A stretch of 64,000 bases of DNA, taken from positions 1 through 64,000 of the forward strand of contig JBGAMU010000013.1 of the NCBI GenBank assembly GCA_044222685.1, read 5' to 3'. Shown in pieces: positions 45,877-53,052 of this stretch; position 1 is the stretch's first letter, and the number at the start of each line of letters is the position of its first letter. The stretch comes from JAEUPI01 sp044222685 (GTDB taxonomy: Bacteria > Pseudomonadota > Gammaproteobacteria > Burkholderiales > Burkholderiaceae_C). The translations under genes and the position numbers were made by a program. The notes under the pieces are model-generated. The model saw only the letters and a list, made by a program, of their open reading frames with translations. It did no database searches and was not told the DNA's origin.

Positions 45877-46392
45877 ATGGAGCTCTGGGACTATCCCGGT
45901 CTCGACGACGCTGCCGCACGCGCGACGGCCGCCGCGTGCCCAGCCGGCAGCGAGGTCTATCGCCGCGACGACGCTAGCGGGCTGATCGTGCTTTCTTCTG
46001 GGGGAGTTGCTCCCCCAGGTGCAGCTGCGGTGCGCGAGTTGCAGCTACTGTTTGCAGGCGGGCGGTACGGCAAGGATGCGGGCGACTGGCTGTTCGCGGT
46101 CGGCCTATGGACGCCGGGCGAATGGCGCGATGAGTTTCTCGCCTGGTACCGCGTCGAGCACCTGCCAATGCTGCTCGAGTGCCCTATCTGGGACGGCTGC
46201 CGCTTTGTCGAGCAGCGGGTGACGGACGGCTGTCAGTTCTTCGCGCTGCACCAATTCGCCGATCGTGCGGCTCTTGACTCCGACCACCGTATGCGCTCGC
46301 GCGCTACTCACTGGTTCGCACGGCTTGCGCGCAACGACTGGTTCGATCGGGGTTTCACCCGCACCCTGTGCAGGCGATTGGGGTCATCATGA
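45877..46392 (+). CDS. Uncharacterised small protein, paralogue of 42742-43245
   Basis: A 171-residue soluble protein of unknown function, related to the 42742 product by the EH(M/L)PMLLE and RNDWFD(Q/R)GF segments and by overall length. The conserved Glu-His pair and Trp-Phe-Asp motif could be catalytic or ligand residues. It starts 7 bases after the dctP stop. Two diverged copies in one cluster suggest either a heterodimer or two related substrates. Confidence 0.75.
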   Translation: MELWDYPGLDDAAARATAAACPAGSEVYRRDDASGLIVLSSGGVAPPGAAAVRELQLLFAGGRYGKDAGDWLFAVGLWTPGEWRDEFLAWYRVEHLPMLLECPIWDGCRFVEQRVTDGCQFFALHQFADRAALDSDHRMRSRATHWFARLARNDWFDRGFTRTLCRRLGSS

Positions 46393-46500
46393 GACGACGC
46401 TGAGGCCACCACCGAGAGGGTGCCTTTCCGGCGATTCGCCGCAGGCTCACACGAAGAGCACGGCCCGCTACTTAGCCCGTAGGACAGCAAGGAGACGACT

Positions 46501-47832
46501 ATGCAAGCATTCGATCCGCGCGACAATGGCAAACCACCAGCCAAGGTGCAGTTCACGCGCCGCCGCTTTCTCGGTACCGCAGCAGCCAGCGGCGCCACTG
46601 TGGTCGCCGCACCGTACGTGAACGCCCAGGGCCAGCGCTTCACCGATTGGGGCTGGCCGACTCCATACGACCAGGTCTCGGCCAATTCGAAGGCTTGGCT
46701 GCAGAGCAAGGGCTGGTGGCCGATCAACGCGGGCTGGATCGTTGTCTGGTCAGGCGAGGAGCTGATCGGCAGCATCCTGCAAAACGAGAAGCTGCTTGAA
46801 AAGCGCGGCATCGAAACCAAGTGGCAGACCTTCGTCGCTGCGGGCTTCTCGAACGAAGCGTTTATCCCGGGCCGCATCCAGCTTGCCAACACCGGCGCGC
46901 TTGGTGTGCTAGCGCTGTTGTCGAACAAGGTACCCACGCGCGCCCTGGCCGTTCATTCGCCGGGCATCACCCACGCGGCGACCGTGCCGCTCGATTCGCC
47001 TTTGAAGAGCCTGGCCGATCTGAAGGACCAGAAAGTGCTCAAGCGCCCGGCGGTCGTTGGGACCACCACCGGCTCGACGAATCACTTCGGCTTCATCGCG
47101 GCGGCGGCGTACCTCGGGCTGAAGGAAAACCAAGACTTTACTTTGCGCAGCACTCCGCCCGGCGACCTCGCCACTGGGCCTAAGGGCCTGGACGTCTACA
47201 CCATCTGGGAGCCGCACGTCTCGTACTCGACCGAGGTGCTGAAGACCACCCGGCTGCTCGAACCGCTGAACCCGTACTACATCTACAGCGGCTACTACTA
47301 CACGCGGCTCGAAATCGAGGAGAACGCGCCCGACGTCGCTCAGCTGATGACCGACGCGTTCATCGAGGCGGTGCTATGGGCCAAGGCGCACCCTGACAAG
47401 GCGGTCGCTCAGCTGATGGAGCACCCGGCCTACGGGCGACTGAACAAGGACTTGATCATGCGGATGTCCGAGCGCTACCTGCTCTGGCCGAAGCCGACCG
47501 CGTACTACCCGTTTGACGATGTCAACGGTCTGTGGCCGAAGGAGGAAGCGCGCATCAGCGAGTGGGCGTTCTCCACGGGAGCGTCCAAGAACAAGGTCAC
47601 TGGCGCTGACTGGCAGGGCGTGCGCAAGACGAGCTACATGGCGAACACATTCGGCAAACTCGGCTGGAAAGTGCCCGAGAGGCCACCGATCTTGCCTCGC
47701 GATTTCGGCGGCGTGGGCAACCTCCCGTACAAGCCGTACGGCGCTGAGATCCTCAAGGGACCGGTACCATTTCCCGAGGCTGGCGAGCTGACGAAGCCGT
47801 GGACCTTCATGGGCAAGACGTACAGCACCTGA
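46501..47832 (+). CDS. ABC transporter substrate-binding protein (NMT1/SsuA-like)
   Basis: A 443-residue periplasmic protein. The N-terminus has a twin-arginine signal (TRRRFLGTAAAS, cleavage near VNAQ), and the mature part is NMT1/SsuA-like with GTTTGSTNHFGF as a likely ligand loop. The family binds sulfonates, nitrate, thiamine precursors and other small anions. It is longer than typical SsuA (about 320). AAGGAGACGACT precedes the ATG. Its stop overlaps the permease ATG. Confidence 0.9.
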   Translation: MQAFDPRDNGKPPAKVQFTRRRFLGTAAASGATVVAAPYVNAQGQRFTDWGWPTPYDQVSANSKAWLQSKGWWPINAGWIVVWSGEELIGSILQNEKLLEKRGIETKWQTFVAAGFSNEAFIPGRIQLANTGALGVLALLSNKVPTRALAVHSPGITHAATVPLDSPLKSLADLKDQKVLKRPAVVGTTTGSTNHFGFIAAAAYLGLKENQDFTLRSTPPGDLATGPKGLDVYTIWEPHVSYSTEVLKTTRLLEPLNPYYIYSGYYYTRLEIEENAPDVAQLMTDAFIEAVLWAKAHPDKAVAQLMEHPAYGRLNKDLIMRMSERYLLWPKPTAYYPFDDVNGLWPKEEARISEWAFSTGASKNKVTGADWQGVRKTSYMANTFGKLGWKVPERPPILPRDFGGVGNLPYKPYGAEILKGPVPFPEAGELTKPWTFMGKTYST

Positions 47833-48767
47833 TGCATCTGCCACCGTCGTTGCTTGCCACCGCTGTGCCCGCCAACGAGGTGTCAAGCGAAGCATCATCG
47901 CCGGCCGCGGCGTCGGAACTGCCCGGCTCCGGTGGGATGAGCGCCGCAGAGGCGGCGCGCATTGCAGCATCGATGGTTCCGCCGCCGCCGCCGCGCTGGC
48001 GTCGTTGGCTCGACCAGGCGCTGCATTTCTGGCTGCTGGCAGCAGCGATCGTCGTCTGGCAGCTGATCAGCGTACTCGGTCAGCGCGTCAACCCGCAGCT
48101 CGACGTGATGCTGCCACCGCCGACCGCCGTGTTCTCCGCCGCGGTCGAGCTTGGCCAGCGCGGTGTGCTCGTGACGCACATCGTCGACAGTCTCAAGCGG
48201 GTGCTGATAGCGGTGGGCACTGCCTCCGCAATCGGCATACCGCTCGGGCTCGCGATGGGTTGGCTCCCGCGCTTTCGACGCGCGGTTGACCCGTTGCTGG
48301 AATTCGTGCGGCCGATCCCGCCGCTGGCGTGGATTCCACTGTCGATCCTGTGGTTCGGCATCGGCGACACGCAAATCGTCTACATCATCTTTCTCGCGGC
48401 GTTCTTCCCGATCGTGCTGAACTCTCTGGCTGGCGCGCGCGATGTCGACAGTTACCTCGTGCGCGCCGGCATGAGCCTGGGCGCGCGGCCGGTCGCGCTG
48501 TTCGGCACAGTCGTGCTGCCGGCAGCCCTGCCGAATGTATTCACCGGCGTACGCGTCGGCCTGGGCATCGGCTGGATGGCGCTCGTGGCTGGCGAGCTGG
48601 TCGCCGCGCCGAGCGGACTCGGCTTCATGATCAACAACGCCCGCACGCTGTTTCGCAGCGACCACATCCTGCTCGGCATGGTTCTGATCGGCGCGCTCGG
48701 ACTGCTGCTCGACTTCGTAATGCGGCGTCTGGCGGAGTTCGTGATGCCGTGGCACCGGGGACAGTGA
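47832..48767 (+). CDS. ABC transporter permease (SsuC/TauC-like)
   Basis: A 311-residue inner-membrane protein with a roughly 60-residue Pro/Ala-rich cytoplasmic N-terminus followed by about six helices. The EAA-type loop is RAGMSLGARPVALFGTVVLPAA, quoted in part (RAGMSLGARPVA). PIPPLAWIPLSILWFG is typical of SsuC/TauC permeases. It overlaps the binding-protein stop (TGATG) and precedes the ATPase by two bases. Confidence 0.92.
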   Translation: MHLPPSLLATAVPANEVSSEASSPAAASELPGSGGMSAAEAARIAASMVPPPPPRWRRWLDQALHFWLLAAAIVVWQLISVLGQRVNPQLDVMLPPPTAVFSAAVELGQRGVLVTHIVDSLKRVLIAVGTASAIGIPLGLAMGWLPRFRRAVDPLLEFVRPIPPLAWIPLSILWFGIGDTQIVYIIFLAAFFPIVLNSLAGARDVDSYLVRAGMSLGARPVALFGTVVLPAALPNVFTGVRVGLGIGWMALVAGELVAAPSGLGFMINNARTLFRSDHILLGMVLIGALGLLLDFVMRRLAEFVMPWHRGQ

Positions 48768-48769
48768 CG

Positions 48770-49552
48770 ATGGCGCAGTTGGTCGTGAGCCACGTAAGCA
48801 AGGTGCACCACTCGGTGCGCGGCGAGCCGCTCCTGGCGCTGCACGACGTGACCTTCACCGTCGAGCGCAACGAGTTCTTCTCGATCGTCGGCCCGAGCGG
48901 CTGCGGCAAGACGACGCTGCTGAACCTGATTGGCGGATTCGAGCGGCCCACGCGCGGGGAGCTCCGCATTGGCGAGCGTTTGATAGAGGCACCCGGCGCC
49001 GATCGCGCGGTGGTGTTTCAGGAGTACGCGTTGTTCCCGTGGTACACGGTCGAGCAGAACGTGCGCTACGGGCTGAAGCGCAAACGGTTACCCGAGGCGG
49101 AGCAGAAGGAGCGCGCGGAGCACTACATTGCGCTAGTGGGCCTGCGCGGTTTCGAGCGGCGTTATCCGCGCGAGCTGTCGGGAGGCATGCGCCAGCGCGT
49201 CAGCATCGCCCGCGCGCTGGCGGTCATTCCGACGATCCTACTGATGGATGAGCCGTTCGCATCGCTCGATGTGCAGACGCGCGAATACATGCAGGACGAG
49301 TTGCTGAAGATTTGGCAGCGCGAGCCGAAGACGGTGATCTTCGTCACTCACGGTATCGACGAGGCGCTCAAGCTGTCGGACCGCATCGCGGTAATGACCG
49401 CACGGCCGGGGCGCGTGCAGCAGATCAAGACCGTCGGCGTCGAGCGTCCGCGCGAGCCGGCGCACCCGGAGATGGCTGCTTTGGCGTCAGAGGTCAAGGC
49501 GTGGATGCGCCAGCAGGCCTTCGCCAGCGAAGTCGCTGCGGGCGACGCCTGA
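48770..49552 (+). CDS. ABC transporter ATP-binding protein (SsuB/TauB-like)
   Basis: A 260-residue ATPase: Walker A GPSGCGKTT, Q-loop VVFQEYALFPWYT, signature LSGGMRQRVSIARAL, Walker B ILLMDEPFASLD and switch FVTHGIDEAL. It completes the ABC importer with the two preceding genes. The family takes up sulfonates, taurine, nitrate or similar anions. Confidence 0.94.
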   Translation: MAQLVVSHVSKVHHSVRGEPLLALHDVTFTVERNEFFSIVGPSGCGKTTLLNLIGGFERPTRGELRIGERLIEAPGADRAVVFQEYALFPWYTVEQNVRYGLKRKRLPEAEQKERAEHYIALVGLRGFERRYPRELSGGMRQRVSIARALAVIPTILLMDEPFASLDVQTREYMQDELLKIWQREPKTVIFVTHGIDEALKLSDRIAVMTARPGRVQQIKTVGVERPREPAHPEMAALASEVKAWMRQQAFASEVAAGDA

Positions 49553-49589
49553 GGTTGTGATACCTCGCCGCAGTGAAGAGAACCGAAAC

Positions 49590-50081
49590 ATGGCCGTGAT
49601 CGAACCTTGGGGCATCATTTCCGATATCTCCGTGCCGGCAGTGCCGCATGACGATCGCCTATGGGTGCCTGAGCCGGGCAAGGACCGCGTTTGGTTTCGT
49701 CCGCTGATGCTCGACACGGTGCGCGGCGGCTGGACGATCCTGCTGCGCATGAAGCGAGCCGGCATCTATAGCCGTCATCGCCATCCGGGGCAGGTGCACG
49801 CCCTGGTGCTTGAAGGCTCATGGCGCTACCTCGAGCACGACTGGGTAGCCAGTGCCGGTACCTACGTTTTCGAGCCGCCTGGCGAGACGCACACACTGGT
49901 CGTGGACGGCGACGAGGGCATGACGACCTTCTACCACAACGTGTCGGGAGTCGTCGTCTACGTTGACGACGACGGCCGTGCCACGGGCCACGAGGACGTC
50001 TTCACTCGTATCGATATGTGCCGGCGACACTTCGACGCGGTTGGGCTTGGGGCAGATTTCGTCAGGCAGTTCATGCGCTAA
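49590..50081 (+). CDS. Cupin-domain protein (ChrR / 2,4'-dihydroxyacetophenone dioxygenase-like)
   Basis: A 163-residue single cupin. Metal-binding residues are visible in SRHRHPGQVHALVLEG and in the second motif GETHTLV. The layout resembles the small Fe(II) dioxygenases that cleave C-C bonds of ketones (2,4'-dihydroxyacetophenone dioxygenase, Dke1) and related ChrR-like cupins. A C-C cleaving role would fit a catabolic operon, but it is unproven. The ATG at 49590 is preferred; a GTG at 49557 would add 11 residues. Confidence 0.82.
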   Translation: MAVIEPWGIISDISVPAVPHDDRLWVPEPGKDRVWFRPLMLDTVRGGWTILLRMKRAGIYSRHRHPGQVHALVLEGSWRYLEHDWVASAGTYVFEPPGETHTLVVDGDEGMTTFYHNVSGVVVYVDDDGRATGHEDVFTRIDMCRRHFDAVGLGADFVRQFMR

Positions 50082-50106
50082 GTGCGCGCAATCGGGAGAG
50101 CGAACG

Positions 50107-50856
50107 ATGGACTTGATGCTGCGTGGCCGCGTCGCCTGGGTGACCGGCGCGGCAAGCGGGCTCGGCCGCGCGATCGCTTTGGCTTTGCTCGACGAAGGCT
50201 GCATCGTGCATGCGGCAGACGTGAACGCGGCCGCTAAGCCGGTTGGCAACGCGGCGCAGCGCGACTTTCACATGCATGCGCTCGACGTCGGGGACGCCGA
50301 CGCCGCGCAGCGCGTGGCCGAGGCGATCGTTGCCGCCGACGGGCGGCTGGACATCCTGGTCAACTGCGCCGGCATTCTCAAGACCGGCTCGGTGCTCGAC
50401 GCGACGATCGCCGACTGGGATCAGGTGTGCCGGGTCAATCTTTCCGGCGTGTACTACGTCTGCAAGGCGGCGGTGCCAGCGATGGTGGCGGCGCGCCACG
50501 GGAAGATCGTCAACATTGCCTCGATCTCGGCGGCCAAGGGCGGTGGCCAGTTCGGCAACGTGCTCTACGGCACCAGCAAGGCCGGCGTCGTCGCGCTGAC
50601 GCAAGGCCTCGCGCGCGAACTCGGGCCGTATGGCATCAACGTCAATGCGATCTCGCCCGGCGTCGTCGAGGGAACAGCAATGACAGGCCCACTGATCACC
50701 GACGAGATCCGGCGCCGCGTCACCGAGACGATTCCGCTGCGCCGGCTGATCATGCCCGACGAGATTGCGCGCATGGTGCTGTTTCTCGCCTCCAACGTGT
50801 CGGAAGGCATCACTGGACAGAACATACCGGTCGACGCGGGGTTCCTGGTCCGCTGA
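50107..50856 (+). CDS. Short-chain dehydrogenase/reductase
   Basis: A 249-residue classical SDR: nucleotide motif TGAASGLG, NCAG, the catalytic Ser in IASISA and YGTSK. The C-terminal GQNIPVDAGF is usual for FabG-like members. It oxidises or reduces a hydroxy/keto group with NAD(P)(H). GGGAGAG precedes the ATG. It is the last gene of the plus-strand run and converges with dctQ. Confidence 0.93.
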   Translation: MDLMLRGRVAWVTGAASGLGRAIALALLDEGCIVHAADVNAAAKPVGNAAQRDFHMHALDVGDADAAQRVAEAIVAADGRLDILVNCAGILKTGSVLDATIADWDQVCRVNLSGVYYVCKAAVPAMVAARHGKIVNIASISAAKGGGQFGNVLYGTSKAGVVALTQGLARELGPYGINVNAISPGVVEGTAMTGPLITDEIRRRVTETIPLRRLIMPDEIARMVLFLASNVSEGITGQNIPVDAGFLVR

Positions 50857-50902
50857 AGCGTCGGGTCCGGACCTGCGCAGCTCATGGTCGATCGGCGCCC
50901 CG

Positions 50903-51451
50903 TCAGATGATCTCCTGGCCGCCGGTGGCGACGCTGGCCTGCCGCCTCCCGGCGAGCACCAGCACGTCGTTCAGCAGCAGCCCCGCCGCCGCCGCCGCGA
51001 CGAGCACGCCAGCGATCGGCATGATCATCATTGGGTATGTCTTCTTGAGCCCGCCGAGTTCCCAAAACATGCCAGGGACATCCTGTGCAGCGACCCAACC
51101 AAACCAGGCGAGGTAGAGCCCGAACACGAACACCATCAGCGTCCACAGCATGTCGAGCAGGAAACTCGCGCGCGGTGGAAGCAGACTGTGGATCATGCGC
51201 AGCGCGATGTCCTCGCGGTCGCGCACCGCCAGGCTGTAGGCCAGCATCGTGACCCAAATGTTGCAGAACATCGAAACGGTGTCTCCCCAGAACGGCGGGT
51301 TCTGGAACACATAGCGCATCACCACCGTATAGACGGTGAAAAGCACCATCAGGCCAAGCAGCGCGCCGCAGAGCACGCGGATCGCCGCCGCTGCGCGGTC
51401 GGCCGCGCACTCGATCCACAGCCGCTCGGCCAGCGGCGCGGTTGCGTTCAT
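50903..51451 (-). CDS. dctQ: TRAP transporter small membrane subunit (DctQ)
   Basis: A 182-residue membrane protein with four hydrophobic helices and the DctQ pattern VVMRYVFQNPPFWGD in the first half. It overlaps the dctM stop by 4 bases (ATGA). It is the small subunit for the DctP/DctM system. It converges with the SDR gene, 46 bases away. Confidence 0.9.
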   Translation of the reverse strand: MNATAPLAERLWIECAADRAAAAIRVLCGALLGLMVLFTVYTVVMRYVFQNPPFWGDTVSMFCNIWVTMLAYSLAVRDREDIALRMIHSLLPPRASFLLDMLWTLMVFVFGLYLAWFGWVAAQDVPGMFWELGGLKKTYPMMIMPIAGVLVAAAAAGLLLNDVLVLAGRRQASVATGGQEII

Positions 51452-52734
51452 AGAAACCCCACCGCCTTGGGCAGCCACAGCGTCAGGCCCGGTACGAGCA
51501 GGATCAGGAACATCACGGCGATTTCGACCGCCATGAACGGGATTAGCGCCCAGCCGACCTTCTCGAGACTCTCCTCGGCGATGAAGGCGGCCGTGAAGTA
51601 GACGATCCCCACCGGCGGTGTCACCGCTCCCATGATGAAGCCCACTACCAGCACCAGCGCTGCCTGGATCTCGTGGAATCCCGCCGCGACGCTGACCTTG
51701 ATCAACGTGGGTGCCAGCACGACGATCGCTGGAATTGTCTCGATCACCGTGCCGACCACCAGGATGAAGCCCACCAGCATCAACGTAAACATCACCGGCG
51801 ACCCGGTGAACTGCATAAACCAACTCTCCAGGCCCTTCAGCGCCCCGATGCGGTTGAGCAGCCACGAGAACGGGCCCGACGCGGCCAAGATGAAGAACAC
51901 CGACGATGTGACTTTGACGGTGTGCATGAACGTCTTCGAGACGTCGCGAAGCGTCAGGCTGTGGTAAACGACGACGCTGATCAGCGCAGCCACCAGCACC
52001 GTGATCGCGCCGGCCTCGGTGGCTGTGAACACGCCGAACACGATGCCCAAGATGATCACCAGCGGAATCAGCAGAGGCGGCAGCGCGTCGACGAATGCGC
52101 GGCCCAGCACCGCGAAGCGGAACGGCACAGCGTAGCGTGGGTAGCCGCGCCGCACTGAAATGACGTATGACACGGCCATGAGCAGCAGCCCGACCGCCAG
52201 CCCGGGCAGCACACCGGCCATGAACAACGCGCCAGTGGACAGGCCCATCGCGCTGGCGAGAAGGATCATCACGATGCTCGGCGGGATGATGCCGCCGATC
52301 GTGCCAGCCACCGCGCACAGCGCCGCGGCGAAGGGGCCGTGATAGCCCTCCTTCTTCATCGCCGGAATCAGCACGCCGCCCACTGCCGCCGTGTCGGCCA
52401 CCGCCGAACCGCTCATGCCGGCGAATAGCATGCTGACCAGCACCGTCGTCTGCGCCATGCCGCCGCGAACACGGCCAACCAACTCGCGGCTCAGCAACAG
52501 CAGCCGCTCGGTGATATGCCCGCTGTTCATCAAGGCGCCGGTCAGCAGAAAGAACGGGATCGCGATCAACGGCGCGCTCGCGATCGCCTCGTACATCTGG
52601 TAGGGCACGGTGGCGAGGGGCAGCTCATCGGTCAGCAGGATGTAAACAGCCGGCAGCACCGCCATCGTGACGCCGATCGGCGCGCCGACGATGATCATCA
52701 GCAGCAGTGCAATCATCAACGCGGCAAGTTCCAC
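51448..52734 (-). CDS. dctM: TRAP transporter large permease (DctM)
   Basis: A 428-residue membrane protein with about twelve helices. VSMLFAGMSGSAVADTAAVG and GGIIPPSI are characteristic DctM segments, followed by GAVTPPVGI in the second half. It is the Na+-coupled channel subunit for organic acid import. Its promoter is probably the minus-strand copy of the shared element at 52824-52860, 92 bases upstream. Confidence 0.94.
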   Translation of the reverse strand: MELAALMIALLLMIIVGAPIGVTMAVLPAVYILLTDELPLATVPYQMYEAIASAPLIAIPFFLLTGALMNSGHITERLLLLSRELVGRVRGGMAQTTVLVSMLFAGMSGSAVADTAAVGGVLIPAMKKEGYHGPFAAALCAVAGTIGGIIPPSIVMILLASAMGLSTGALFMAGVLPGLAVGLLLMAVSYVISVRRGYPRYAVPFRFAVLGRAFVDALPPLLIPLVIILGIVFGVFTATEAGAITVLVAALISVVVYHSLTLRDVSKTFMHTVKVTSSVFFILAASGPFSWLLNRIGALKGLESWFMQFTGSPVMFTLMLVGFILVVGTVIETIPAIVVLAPTLIKVSVAAGFHEIQAALVLVVGFIMGAVTPPVGIVYFTAAFIAEESLEKVGWALIPFMAVEIAVMFLILLVPGLTLWLPKAVGFL

Positions 52735-52823
52735 CGGGCAAGTCCTCCAGTCGGTGCCGCCGCGTCGTCATCGTCACGAGGCGGCCTTGGCTGCGGGTGG
52801 CGTAACGCCGTAGTCGTTGCGGA

Positions 52824-52860
52824 TCATTATTGAGGTTCTGGCGGCCGTCCCGAAGCGAGT
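52824..52860 (-). promoter_or_regulatory. Shared promoter-like element, copy upstream of dctMQ
   Basis: On the minus strand: ACTCGCT (TCGCT at 52858-52854), then AACCTCAATAAT with the AATAAT at 52831-52826. The 24-base spacer is the same as in the 37 kb and 52.96 kb copies. It faces dctM. Confidence 0.5.
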
Positions 52861-52957
52861 TTCAGTTCATGCAAGCTCAAGCATTTCTTGGCCTCGCGAC
52901 CGGTCGCTGCCGTCCGCTCTCGATGGAGCTCAAACAAAAGTTTTGACCGGCTGAAAA

Positions 52958-52998
52958 AATACTCGCTGTCTCTTCCGGGGTCCAACCCCAATAATCAG
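52958..52998 (+). promoter_or_regulatory. Shared promoter-like element, copy upstream of the NDP-forming acyl-CoA synthetase
   Basis: AATACTCGCT (52958-52967), then CAACCCCAATAATC (AATAAT at 52990-52995). TTCCGGGGTCCAA (52973-52985) keeps the TT-N9-AA outline of a LysR box. It is 58 bases upstream of the GTG at 53053 and back-to-back with the dctM copy. The 318-base gap 52735-53052 holds these two elements and nothing else recognised. Confidence 0.55.
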
Positions 52999-53052
52999 CT
53001 GCTGGCGGTGACTGTGGGCGCCGCTGGCAGCACAGCGTTACAGCGAGATCAA

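Noticed and set aside
50863..50880. Palindrome GGTCCGGACC also found near 22376
   Set aside because: A 10-base palindrome in very GC-rich DNA is expected by chance. One copy is inside the CitE-like coding region, and nothing else is shared.
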